From: Methanocorpusculum vombati
GTDB lineage: Archaea; Halobacteriota; Methanomicrobia; Methanomicrobiales; Methanocorpusculaceae
Direction: 5' to 3'
NCBI RefSeq assembly: GCF_026891935.1
Contig: NZ_JAPTGC010000002.1
Location: 62,001 to 126,000, forward strand
Length of the DNA: 64,000 bases
A model generated the notes under the pieces. It had not been told where the DNA came from and made no database searches. It saw only the letters and a list, made by a program, of their open reading frames with translations. Below, in pieces: positions 1 to 8,800 of this stretch. How positions within the stretch are numbered: position 1 is the first letter of the stretch; each line of letters opens with the position of its first letter. Position numbers and translations under genes: made by a program.

Positions 1-105
1 TACCAGATAATTGCAAAGAGATGATAGCTGGGAATCCGGGATACCAGTGAAAGAAGATATTTGGAGGGTGTCACGGAGACATTGAATGAATAGCTGTATT
101 TTCAT
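1..105 (-). CDS. Start of an unidentified gene, cut by the left window edge
   Basis: The minus strand is open from an ATG at 105 to the window edge, giving 35 residues that begin MKIQLFIQCLRDTLQ. An AGGAT Shine-Dalgarno-like sequence sits about 6 bases upstream of the ATG. The 5' leader closely matches that of the divergent methyltransferase gene at 334, which supports this being a real start. I do not recognise the family. The fragment is short and the assignment is tentative. Confidence 0.4.
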   Translation of the reverse strand, partial: MKIQLFIQCLRDTLQISSFTGIPDSQLSSLCNYLV

Positions 106-336
106 TTGAGATCCTATTAGAGTAGGACATAATGGGGTGTTTGTACGGGTGATTTTTTTTACAAAATTTCAGAGATCAATGTTATTTTTATCATATCCGC
201 CACATCTTCTCCCGAATAGGATATAATGACATATCTCTGAAAAGATAATTATTACAAGGTTCTTGGAAAAGAAAAGAGGAAGAAGATATATCTTAGGCAA
301 ACAAAATATAACCCTACTCTAAGAGGATATAAGATG
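103..336. repeat. Inverted pair of near-identical 24-base gene leaders around a divergent intergenic region
   Basis: Read towards each gene, positions 126 down to 103 and 313 up to 336 match at 20 of 24 bases. The first ten bases, CCTACTCTAA, are identical and both arms end exactly on the ATG start codon. They enclose about 185 bp of AT-rich DNA with no gene, which must hold both promoters. The pair may be a shared regulatory leader or the arms of a duplicated or invertible segment. Confidence 0.6.
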
Positions 337-984
337 GATAAAACATACTGGATAGACTACTATAAAAATAATGAGCCCCCTAAGGAACCATCGTTGTTTG
401 CACAGGTTGTATTATCATATATTTTAAAAAGGAGGGGCAATTCACCAGTAACCCCATCTCTCCTTGAATTAGGATGTGGAAATGGAAGAGACAGCATTTA
501 TTTTGCCCAAAACGGGATTGATGTGACTGCAATTGATCAAGTTGATGAGATTTGCCGTCTTCGAAATAGGTTTAAATCATGCAAAAATCTGAATTTTATT
601 CGAGAAGATTTTACAGATTTTCCGGGATATTTGTCGGAAAAATATGATTTTATTTATAGCAGGTTCACTCTCCATTCAATTCGTGAAGACGAAGCAAACA
701 CCCTTTTGAAAAATGTACATGATAACCTTAAAACCGGAGGGGAATTATTCATTGAGGCCCGAAGCGTAAATGATGATATTTTTGGAAAAGGAATGCCTGT
801 TAAGGGAGAGAGAAATGCTTTCATTTACAATGATCATTACCGCAGGTTTATAGATGGTGATGAACTGGTAGAAACCTTATCGAGAATTGGGTTTAACATA
901 ATTTATACTGAGGAAAGCAAAAATTTTGCACCTTATAGGAATGAAAGACCTTCGGTCATTCGAGTGGAAGCCACAATACTGTAA
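334..984 (+). CDS. Class I SAM-dependent methyltransferase
   Basis: This is a 216-residue protein with the class I methyltransferase glycine-rich SAM motif, LELGCGNGRDSIYFAQNG, near residues 45-62. The acidic residue of motif II is in VTAIDQ, and a motif III/IV-like YDFIYSRFTLHSI follows. An AGAGGAT Shine-Dalgarno sequence supports the ATG at 334. The gene is AT-rich and lies at the edge of a polysaccharide island, so a role in methylating a sugar or a glycan precursor is a reasonable inference. The substrate cannot be read from the sequence. Confidence 0.8.
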   Translation: MDKTYWIDYYKNNEPPKEPSLFAQVVLSYILKRRGNSPVTPSLLELGCGNGRDSIYFAQNGIDVTAIDQVDEICRLRNRFKSCKNLNFIREDFTDFPGYLSEKYDFIYSRFTLHSIREDEANTLLKNVHDNLKTGGELFIEARSVNDDIFGKGMPVKGERNAFIYNDHYRRFIDGDELVETLSRIGFNIIYTEESKNFAPYRNERPSVIRVEATIL

Positions 985-1018
985 ATGTTTAACTAAAATT
1001 TAAATAGAACTTGCGCAA

Positions 1019-2044
1019 TGTGTGCCGTGCCAAAATTATTTGAATTCATGCCGATACCTTCTGTCGTCCATCGGATGTTTCTCATTCCTATTCTCCTTAT
1101 TTATCCTCAATATCCGATAAGCACCTTGTCCGGTGTTTCTATGACACCCCAGTCCAAACTCTGATGAAGCCTGACGGTGTTGTACCAGATTAGCATTTAG
1201 TCAAGGCTTGCGAACTCCGCGCGAAATTGTTTGTAAATCTGGAACCATCTCTCCACCTTTCCATTACTTTTCGGATGATTATATTTGCAGAGAATGTCTT
1301 TTAGTCCTCTTTATCTACAATATTCTTCAAATGCATGATTTGCTTCTCCATAACAGTCCCATCTATTTGCATAAAATTGCGAACCATGATCCGTAATGAC
1401 CTCCTCTATCTTTCCATAGGGAAGATATGACTGACACGCCTGTTCCACGGCTGAAATTGAATTTTGCGTGGTTGCAGGCATCAAACTCTTTCCCAGCGAG
1501 AATCATTCTTCTTGCATCATCCAACACGACACAAACCTGTTTCCCGTTGAATTTACTGACATGCCAGTCCATATGGACAGCTTCAAGGCTGAATTCATGT
1601 TCATAGCGAACCCAGGGACGATGACGAATACCTTTTTTCGGGTCGGGATGAGTCATACTTTCCTCCAGAAGAATACGATGAATTGCACGGTTACCAATGG
1701 AAAATCCTTTGATTTCCCGAAGATATTTCCCCAATTCCTTAGTACCAATACGAAGAGTCGCTTTGGCAGAAAGGATCTTCAAACGAATGGAGGGACTGAC
1801 GACGGCAGCAGGCAGGCCACGCTTCAGCGGGATAGGATACACACCATTCGTACGGTAGTACTTCACCAGCTGATACACGCGGCTCGCAGTAATGCCGTGA
1901 AGATCACCAACCAGCGTCGCAGGAAGGGATAAATCCACAATCATTTTAATGATTTGTGCGATTTCTTCACCAGAAAGGGATACGTCTCTCTTGTTTTTTA
2001 TCACGTCTTAAAGATTTGTAAAATTTATTCGATGCAACACACCA
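1019..2044 (-). mobile_element. Decayed IS481-type insertion element (about 1.0 kb)
   Basis: The segment carries a broken IS481-type transposase gene. Weakly similar inverted ends (GTGTGCCGTGCC near 1020 and its approximate complement near 2031-2043) give a length of about 1.03 kb, close to the usual size of the family. No target-site duplication is clear, so the boundaries are approximate. It separates the methyltransferase from the LicD gene, and insertion probably helped shape this mosaic island. Confidence 0.55.
1107..2004 (-). pseudogene. IS481-family transposase, frameshifted and with in-frame stops
   Basis: The open N-terminal part (2004 down to about 1455) has a helix-turn-helix region (SLPATLVGDLHGITASRVYQ) and the first catalytic Asp in VHMDWHVSKFNG. 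A frameshift near 1455 is followed in another frame by SYLPYGKIEEVITDHGSQF, with the second Asp, and by NHPKSNGKVERWFQIYKQ, with the catalytic Glu. Two in-frame stops interrupt this second part. All three DDE residues are still recognisable, but no continuous protein can be made. A terminal stop follows at 1107-1109. Confidence 0.88.
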
Positions 2045-2102
2045 TAGGAGATGAATAAAATCCATAAATATTAAAAGGACACACAGATGAATAATAAGTA
2101 GG

Positions 2103-3002
2103 ATGGAAGATGCCATATTTTATGAGAACGCTACAGGAACTCGAATCTCCACAGAACGGAAACTACAACTTGTGGAATTGATAATTTTACTTGAAGTCAA
2201 ACGAATTTGTGAAAAACATCAAGTGAAATATTTTTTAGTTGCGGGAACACTTCTGGGTGCGGTAAGGCACCAAGGCTTTATTCCTTGGGACGATGACATC
2301 GACATAGGCATGACAAGAAGTGAATACAACAAATTTATCACAATCTGCGAAAAAGAATTAAAACCTCCATTTAAGATGATATCAGGGACAAACGATCAAA
2401 ACTATATAATGCCATTTATAAAAATAATGATGGAGGGAACAACTTATGTAAGCAAAAGCCTAGAGTCAGCCCCCATACACCTAGGCATATGGATTGATAT
2501 ATTCCCTCTCGACAATGTACCCAATGGTCGAGGATTGTGTACACAAATACATAAATATCTCTTAAAATACCTCATTGATTCATGCTATGTTAGATATGGA
2601 TATGGGATACCTAACACCAGACTTCGTAAGATATATCGATTTGTCATGACGTTACCTCTTCATTTCATGAGTGATCATACGTTATTACGCTGGCGAGACA
2701 AAGAGTTAGAAAAATATAATAATATTGAGACCAAAAGGAAGTATCTTACAGGATCACCCTATAAATACGAAAAAAGCTTGATTTCCTCCTCAAATTTAGA
2801 AAAACTGGAGACACTAAGATTTGAAGGAGAGATATTTCCAGTTCCCAATAACTATACGCAGATATTGAAATTAGTCTATGGAGATTATATGACACCACCT
2901 CCAGAGTCAAAACGAATTGGACACATTCCTGTAAAGATAGATTTAGGAAAGTATGAAATTACAGAAAATATTCAAAAAATGTTTCAAAATTACCAGAGAT
3001 GA
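2103..3002 (+). CDS. LicD family protein (putative phosphocholine/phospho-group transferase)
   Basis: This 299-residue protein has the LicD nucleotidyltransferase-fold signature: FLVAGTLLGAVRHQGFIPWD at about residues 47-66, followed by the acidic cluster DDDIDIGM that would bind metal. LicD proteins transfer phosphocholine or related phospho-groups to cell-surface glycans. The neighbouring glycosyltransferases fit a role in decorating a surface polysaccharide. The exact donor and acceptor are unknown. The gene is AT-rich like its neighbours and follows directly after the IS remnant, so acquisition by transfer is plausible. Confidence 0.82.
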   Translation: MEDAIFYENATGTRISTERKLQLVELIILLEVKRICEKHQVKYFLVAGTLLGAVRHQGFIPWDDDIDIGMTRSEYNKFITICEKELKPPFKMISGTNDQNYIMPFIKIMMEGTTYVSKSLESAPIHLGIWIDIFPLDNVPNGRGLCTQIHKYLLKYLIDSCYVRYGYGIPNTRLRKIYRFVMTLPLHFMSDHTLLRWRDKELEKYNNIETKRKYLTGSPYKYEKSLISSSNLEKLETLRFEGEIFPVPNNYTQILKLVYGDYMTPPPESKRIGHIPVKIDLGKYEITENIQKMFQNYQR

Positions 3003-3105
3003 CACACATATAGAGAATAATGGTACTTACTCATGCAATGAATAACAATAGCACCAATAAAAAGAAATAACATACACGATGTATCAAATGAAAAGAGGAA
3101 TCCCA

Positions 3106-4083
3106 ATGCAAATATCCGTCATAGTCCCACTCAAAAATAAAGCACAAGAAATCAACAGATGCATAGATTCAATACTGGCACAGACCATAACAAATTTTGA
3201 ATTAATTATAGTCGATGGAAACTCCACAGATGGAAGTTTGGAAATCGTTGAGACTTATCAGGACCAACGAATACAGATAATTAACCAACAATCCAAAGGA
3301 GCAGCAGCAGGAAGGAATGAAGGAATCCGTGCTGCACAAGGAGAATTGATCGCATTTTTAGATGCAGATGACGAATATTTGCCAGAATTTCTTGATATCA
3401 TCTTACACTTGGTAGAACGTTTCCCCACTGCAGGCATGTATGGCACGAGAGGATATAGTGTCGCAAATGGAGTTATCATAGATCCACAGACGGAAGATAA
3501 TATAGAAAATCCAGATAATCTCATTTTAGATTACTTTGAAGCAGTATCTCACGGTGAATTATATAGTATGTCCGGAGTTGTAATCCGCAAATCAGTATTT
3601 GATGAGATAGGAATGTTCAACGAATCATTGATTTGGTATGAAGATGTAGAGATGTTTGGGAGAATTGGTTATTCATACCCTGTTGCTCGTTCACTACGGT
3701 ACGGCTTTGTGTATCACCGAACCGCATCAAATAAAATTACAGACTCGATCCCAATATTGCCAGAAGAACATCCCCTGATAACATTTCTTCAGCAACAACA
3801 TCCAGAAGAAATTTCCCAAAGAAGAGACGCGCAATATATTCCACCCTACATTGAATCACTGCATCTCAAATTTGCGGGATCTCAAATTCTATCGAATAAT
3901 ATCACTGGTGCACGTAATAGCTTATCTTATGTGAAAAATCCACATTTCAGAGGGAAAAAATACTTCCTCTATGTCTGTAGCATAATGCCAGCCCCCCTCT
4001 TACGGTATCTTAGATCTCGAACAGGCCTAAGATATAAGATGTACGATACTTACAAAAAAACACATACGCGAAGGAGGAATTAA
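3106..4083 (+). CDS. Family 2 glycosyltransferase (GT-A fold)
   Basis: The protein of 325 residues starts MQISVIVPLKNKAQEINRCI, the typical GT2 N-terminus. It has the nucleotide-sugar motifs VDGNSTDGS and AFLDADDEY (a DXD-type metal site), then WYEDVEMFGRIGY as the ED acceptor/base region. An upstream in-frame ATG at 3079 has no ribosome site, whereas GAGGA lies about 7 bases before 3106, so 3106 is preferred. It probably adds one sugar of the surface glycan. Donor and linkage cannot be deduced. Confidence 0.83.
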   Translation: MQISVIVPLKNKAQEINRCIDSILAQTITNFELIIVDGNSTDGSLEIVETYQDQRIQIINQQSKGAAAGRNEGIRAAQGELIAFLDADDEYLPEFLDIILHLVERFPTAGMYGTRGYSVANGVIIDPQTEDNIENPDNLILDYFEAVSHGELYSMSGVVIRKSVFDEIGMFNESLIWYEDVEMFGRIGYSYPVARSLRYGFVYHRTASNKITDSIPILPEEHPLITFLQQQHPEEISQRRDAQYIPPYIESLHLKFAGSQILSNNITGARNSLSYVKNPHFRGKKYFLYVCSIMPAPLLRYLRSRTGLRYKMYDTYKKTHTRRRN

Positions 4084-4151
4084 AACACCTCAATTGATTT
4101 AATAGATGAAATCACAAAAATTTGCTTGTTGAAAACCACACTATATAAAAA

Positions 4152-5297
4152 TTAGTGGGAGCATACTAAATTATATACCCTCATCGTCTCCTCGGCACAT
4201 TTTTTCCAGGAAAATTTCTCTAATTGTAAATATCCCTTCTTTCTCATCTGTTCACGCAACTTATCATCATCGATCATCCGGCAAACAGCCTCCCGCATAG
4301 ACCCTGCATCTTTTGGATCAAAATACATCGCAGCATCACCACCAATTTCTGGGAGGCAACTTGTTCCACTACAAATAACAGGACAACCACAGGAAAACGC
4401 TTCAAGTACAGGCAATCCAAATCCTTCATTAACAGAAGGAAATACAAATGCCAATGCATTCTGGTACAAAGAAATTAGTTTCTGATCACTAACTGTTTCC
4501 TGATGAACTGAGGTGAGGAGACCAAGAGTTTCCAAGAACTGAATTTCCGCTCTGCGGAACGGACCACCTCCCGCACAAATCAGTCGACACTCACCAGACT
4601 GAAGCACAGAACGAATTGCCAAAACAAAATGATAAAAATTTTTGTGAGGTGAACGCGACCCAACATAAAGAAGATAAGGGATAGAGATTGGAGAGGGTAA
4701 ATCACTCTCTTTTTTGGGGGGAATGGCATATTTCTCAAAAAGAGAGCCTAGATAAACCACATCAATCATATCCGAATCAATATCATAATATTTCACAAAA
4801 TCAGATTTGGTAGCGTAAGAATCCGCAATAAAACGGGCTGCATTTTTTACAATCTCCTCAGTATTAGATCTCATCTTTGTAGAAAGCGGAAAATACTCCG
4901 GAAATTTTTCATACGTCAGATCATGAATTGTCAAAACATAGGGCTTCTTTCCAATATACTGTAAGAAATAGGGTTCAAGACGTGTTGGATGAAAGATATC
5001 GAAATCCTGATTTCGTAATAACTGCACTGTTTTTCGTTCAGCTCCATCCAGTAGCCTTGACGGATTCTGATGAAAGAGTCGCTGGGATGCAGACACGATG
5101 CTATCACGAATTGGCCATGTAATATTTGGAGAACAAATATTCAGGTTTCGATAGTCCTGATTGATCGTCCAAAATGATGGAATGATTGGATCAATTTGAG
5201 GATCATTTCGATACTGTAATATTAACTCAGAGAAATACCGCGGAATTCCTGAAAATCTACCAATTCGAAATGCCTGATGATCATATAATACCCTCAT
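4152..5297 (-). CDS. Family 4 glycosyltransferase (GT-B fold)
   Basis: The 381-residue protein has an N-terminal acceptor domain starting MRVLYDHQAFRIGRFSGIPRYF. Its C-terminal GT4 nucleotide-sugar domain includes YLLYVGSRSPHKNFYHFVLA and the E-x7-E region ALAFVFPSVNEGFGLPVLEA, near residues 280-299. Both are hallmarks of retaining GT4 enzymes such as mannosyl- and rhamnosyltransferases. It is on the opposite strand to the GT2 gene before it and the ManC gene after it, so it has its own promoter. The sugar specificity is unknown. Confidence 0.86.
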   Translation of the reverse strand: MRVLYDHQAFRIGRFSGIPRYFSELILQYRNDPQIDPIIPSFWTINQDYRNLNICSPNITWPIRDSIVSASQRLFHQNPSRLLDGAERKTVQLLRNQDFDIFHPTRLEPYFLQYIGKKPYVLTIHDLTYEKFPEYFPLSTKMRSNTEEIVKNAARFIADSYATKSDFVKYYDIDSDMIDVVYLGSLFEKYAIPPKKESDLPSPISIPYLLYVGSRSPHKNFYHFVLAIRSVLQSGECRLICAGGGPFRRAEIQFLETLGLLTSVHQETVSDQKLISLYQNALAFVFPSVNEGFGLPVLEAFSCGCPVICSGTSCLPEIGGDAAMYFDPKDAGSMREAVCRMIDDDKLREQMRKKGYLQLEKFSWKKCAEETMRVYNLVCSH

Positions 5298-5393
5298 ATT
5301 TTATCTAACCAACCCATATCCCAGAAGGGATATACCAACTACATAGAATCCCAAAACTCATTATACTTCCGTCACATATGCAAATAAAGAAAT

Positions 5394-6761
5394 ATGTACA
5401 CAATAATTCTTGCCGGCGGCTCCGGAACCCGCTTATTTCCCCTGAGCCGAACCACATACCCAAAGCAGTTCATCCCATTACTTGGTAATGAATCCCTGTT
5501 CCAAAAATCGGTTAAACGTGCATTACTCCACTCCAAACCCGAAGAGATTTACATTGTCACAAATGAGGAACACAAATATCTGGTAGAAGATCAACTGAAT
5601 CAGATTGACACAGAATGCAACATCCTCTTAGAACCGTGCGGAAAAAATACCCTCCCCGCAATCACCTATGCAGTCACACAAATCCGGAAAACAAACCAGA
5701 CTGCACCAATACTTGTCCTCCCATCCGATCAACTGGTTGACGATGGAGAAAACTACAAAAATGCAGTTCATACTGCGGAGCTCCTCACCAAAGAACATCT
5801 GCTGATCGCATTCGGAATCATACCAACATCACCCCACACGGGATACGGGTACATCCTACCCGGAACCCCACAGGGAAATGGATACAAAATAGGAAAATTT
5901 GTGGAAAAACCAGATCTTCCAACAGCTGAAAAATATCTCAGAGAAGGGTATCTCTGGAACTCAGGAATGTACTGTTTCTCAGCAGATACCTTCATGAATG
6001 AACTCCACAAATATGCACCAGAGATAGCAGAAGCATTTACTCACCCTGTTCCGGAAGCATATGAAAAAACACCAAAGATTTCCATCGATTATGGCCTCAT
6101 GGAAAAAACAAAAAAATCCGCAGTAGTTTCATTGAAAGCAACATGGAGCGACATGGGAAGTTTTGACGCATTATACGCAGTACAGGAGAAAGATAGTCAA
6201 GGAAACGTTGTCAAAGGCGAATACCTCACCCCGGACGGACAAAACAATCTCATAATCTCAGATCGTCTTGTTGCAACGATCGGTCTGTCAGACATCGCAG
6301 TTATTGACACCACAGATGCCCTGCTTGTATGCCCGAAAAACCAATCCCAGCATGTCGGAGAAATAACATCCCTCCTCAAAAATGCAGGAGACGAACGGGC
6401 AGACTTACATACCACTGTCCACCGGCCATGGGGACAATATACAATACTGCTAAAAGGAAACACGTACCTGATCAAACGCCTTACCATCCATCCGGGCAGC
6501 CGTCTGTCCCTGCAGTATCATTACCACAGAAGCGAACACTGGGTAGTTGTAAGCGGAACAGCAGAGGTTACCAATGATAACAACACCTTCTTCGTACGAA
6601 CGGGAGAAAGTACCTTCATACCTGCAGGAATTAAGCACCGCTTATCAAACCCAGGATTAATCCCGTTGGAAGTAATTGAAGTACAAAACGGAGAGGTACT
6701 TACTGAATCTGATATCGTCAGGATTGATGATGACTATCAGAGAGATAATGAAAAATACTGA
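5394..6761 (+). CDS. manC: Mannose-1-phosphate guanylyltransferase / mannose-6-phosphate isomerase (bifunctional)
   Basis: The 455-residue protein has an N-terminal nucleotidyltransferase domain with LAGGSGTRLFPLSRTTYPKQ. The guanylyltransferase FVEKPDLPTAEKYLREG stretch and WSDMGSFDALY follow. A C-terminal type II phosphomannose isomerase cupin (about residues 345-445) contains HRPWGQYT and the metal-binding LQYHYHRSEHWVVVSG. It makes GDP-mannose from mannose-1-phosphate, and the isomerase domain can supply mannose-6-phosphate. The product feeds the adjacent Gmd and Fcl enzymes. No clear ribosome site precedes the ATG. Its 3' end overlaps the convergent epimerase gene by 25 bases. Confidence 0.92.
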   Translation: MYTIILAGGSGTRLFPLSRTTYPKQFIPLLGNESLFQKSVKRALLHSKPEEIYIVTNEEHKYLVEDQLNQIDTECNILLEPCGKNTLPAITYAVTQIRKTNQTAPILVLPSDQLVDDGENYKNAVHTAELLTKEHLLIAFGIIPTSPHTGYGYILPGTPQGNGYKIGKFVEKPDLPTAEKYLREGYLWNSGMYCFSADTFMNELHKYAPEIAEAFTHPVPEAYEKTPKISIDYGLMEKTKKSAVVSLKATWSDMGSFDALYAVQEKDSQGNVVKGEYLTPDGQNNLIISDRLVATIGLSDIAVIDTTDALLVCPKNQSQHVGEITSLLKNAGDERADLHTTVHRPWGQYTILLKGNTYLIKRLTIHPGSRLSLQYHYHRSEHWVVVSGTAEVTNDNNTFFVRTGESTFIPAGIKHRLSNPGLIPLEVIEVQNGEVLTESDIVRIDDDYQRDNEKY

Positions 6762-7687
6762 GAAGTATACCATTCAATCGTCTTTTTTAACCCCTCAGTT
6801 AATGGAGTTTGAGCTCGAAAACCAAATGATCTCTCTGCTTGGCTTACATCACAACATCGTCTCATCTGCCCCTCCGGTTTTGAGGTATCCCACACAACAG
6901 TACCATCGTATTCTGTAATTGAAACAATAATATCAACCAGTTCACGCATGGTTGTCTCTTGTCCGGAACCAATATTGACCGGCTCAGATGAGTTATACCG
7001 CTCAGCTGCAAGAACAAATGCCTCTGCCGCATCTTCGACGTACAAAAACTCCCGCGATGCATTTCCCGTACCCCACATCTGAACCTCAGGAAGATCATTT
7101 TGTACCGCATCAACAAATTTTCGGATCAGGGATGCAGCAGAACGCGAACGGGTAGGATCAAATACATCCCCGGGACCATACATATTCGTCAAAAGAAGAT
7201 GGACAGCATTAAAATTGTACTCCTTTCGATACGCCTGTGCCTGCACGAGCCCCATCTTTTTTGCAAGACAATATGGCGCATTGGATACATCCGGATAACC
7301 ATCCCAGAACGATGACTCTTCCAATGGTATTTTAGCAGACTGAGGATATGCGCAAACAGTCCCTGCGGAGACAAATTTACTGACACCAGCCTGACGAGCA
7401 GCTTCCATTAACTGAAGTCCCATGATCGCATTGTCATAGTAGATACTCCCAGGATGTTCCAAATTATAGCCAAGACCACCATCACGTGCTGCAAGATGAA
7501 TAACAACATCAATACCTTCCACCATATCTACACAATCATCCCATCGTCTTAAATCTGCATCCTTGCTGGAGGGAACACGAATAGATTCCAAAGGAACATC
7601 TCGTTTATGAAGCATCTTACAGACCCATCTCCCCAAAAATCCGCGTCCACCAGTAACTAATACCTGACTATCATCCCAAAATGACAT
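6737..7687 (-). CDS. fcl: GDP-L-fucose synthase-like NAD(P)-dependent epimerase/reductase
   Basis: This extended short-chain dehydrogenase of 316 residues has a Rossmann motif (VTGGRGFLGRWV) and the catalytic Tyr-x3-Lys in YCLAKK. It also has NMYGPGDVFDP and WGTGNASREFLYVEDAAEA, typical of GDP-fucose synthases. It would epimerise and reduce GDP-4-keto-6-deoxymannose to GDP-L-fucose. An upstream GTG at 7696 lies inside the AGGTGGG ribosome site, so the ATG at 7687 is chosen. It lies upstream-adjacent to nothing but downstream of gmd in the same direction, consistent with one operon. A related GDP-deoxyhexose product is possible. Confidence 0.85.
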   Translation of the reverse strand: MSFWDDSQVLVTGGRGFLGRWVCKMLHKRDVPLESIRVPSSKDADLRRWDDCVDMVEGIDVVIHLAARDGGLGYNLEHPGSIYYDNAIMGLQLMEAARQAGVSKFVSAGTVCAYPQSAKIPLEESSFWDGYPDVSNAPYCLAKKMGLVQAQAYRKEYNFNAVHLLLTNMYGPGDVFDPTRSRSAASLIRKFVDAVQNDLPEVQMWGTGNASREFLYVEDAAEAFVLAAERYNSSEPVNIGSGQETTMRELVDIIVSITEYDGTVVWDTSKPEGQMRRCCDVSQAERSFGFRAQTPLTEGLKKTIEWYTSQYFSLSL

Positions 7688-7710
7688 AAATCCCACCTAA
7701 AAAATGAAAA

Positions 7711-8766
7711 TTAATCTACAGCCCACCATCGATCAGGATAAATATGTGCAAGAATATCATCACCTTCACCAATTGGTTCCATTCCAATTGCACGCATATC
7801 CGAATCAATCATAATTTTCATCAACTCCTGGAAAGTCACGTTCGGTTTCCACCCCAACTGAGCTTCAGCTTTCCGTGTATCGGCAATTAAATCATCCACT
7901 TCAGCAGGTCGGAAAAATTTCTGATCAAATGTCACATATTTCTGCCAGTCCAAACCAACATAATCAAAAGCAATTTCAAGAAATTCGCGTACGGAATGAC
8001 TCTCACCAGTACCAATAACATAATCGTCCGGTTTATCCTGTTGAAGCATCATCCACATAGCCTGAACATATTCCGGAGAATAACCCCAGTCACGTTTTGC
8101 ATCCAGATTTCCCATCACTAAACCCCTCTGACGCCCAGCAAGAATTGAAGCAATACCTCTCGTTATTTTTCGGGTGACAAAATTTTCGCCACGACGGGGC
8201 GACTCATGATTAAAAAGGATACCACTGCAAGCAAACAGATTATAACTCTCACGATAATTTTGCGTCAGATAATGCGCATAAACTTTTGCACATGCATACG
8301 GGCTTCGCGGATGAAACGCAGTCATTTCATTTTGTGGAGGGCGTGTGGATCCAAACATTTCACTGCTGGATGCCTGATAATATTTTATCTCTTTATCACA
8401 ATTTCGGATTGCCTCTAATATCCGCGTTGCACCAATACCCGTCACATCTCCCGTGTATGCGGGACAATCATAACTGACACGGACATGACTCTGGGCTGCG
8501 AGATTATAGACCTCATCGGGCTTCAGATTAAATATGATATTAGAGATCTGTTCTCCATCAGACAAATCACCAAGATGGAGATAAAGTGGCAAACCTTGTT
8601 CATCTATTTTTTGGAGAAGAGGATCAATACGAGAAGTATTCGAGGTAGAAGCACGACGAACAAGAGCGTGAACTGTGTACCCTTTGCTGAGAAGTAATTC
8701 TGCAAGGTATGAACCATCCTGACCAGTAATTCCAGTAATGAATGCAGTTTTATCTATACGGATCAC
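7711..8766 (-). CDS. gmd: GDP-mannose 4,6-dehydratase
   Basis: The 351-residue protein has the NADP-binding FITGITGQDGSYLAELLL at the N-terminus. The GMD family stretch SSSEMFGSTRPPQNE, catalytic YACAKVYAHYL and SPRRGENFVTRKITRG follow. It converts GDP-mannose to GDP-4-keto-6-deoxy-mannose, linking ManC to the fucose synthase-like gene 23 bases downstream. The apparent start is GTG at 8766. This GTG lies inside AGGTGATC, which itself looks like a perfect ribosome site, so the true start may be leaderless GTG or a rare codon shortly downstream. Confidence 0.93.
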   Translation of the reverse strand: MIRIDKTAFITGITGQDGSYLAELLLSKGYTVHALVRRASTSNTSRIDPLLQKIDEQGLPLYLHLGDLSDGEQISNIIFNLKPDEVYNLAAQSHVRVSYDCPAYTGDVTGIGATRILEAIRNCDKEIKYYQASSSEMFGSTRPPQNEMTAFHPRSPYACAKVYAHYLTQNYRESYNLFACSGILFNHESPRRGENFVTRKITRGIASILAGRQRGLVMGNLDAKRDWGYSPEYVQAMWMMLQQDKPDDYVIGTGESHSVREFLEIAFDYVGLDWQKYVTFDQKFFRPAEVDDLIADTRKAEAQLGWKPNVTFQELMKIMIDSDMRAIGMEPIGEGDDILAHIYPDRWWAVD

Positions 8767-8800
8767 CTAATATTTTTTATATCTTGATACTACTGGTTTA

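Noticed and set aside
1208-1396. Small plus-strand frame in the IS region
   Set aside because: It is antisense to the recognisable C-terminal half of the broken transposase.
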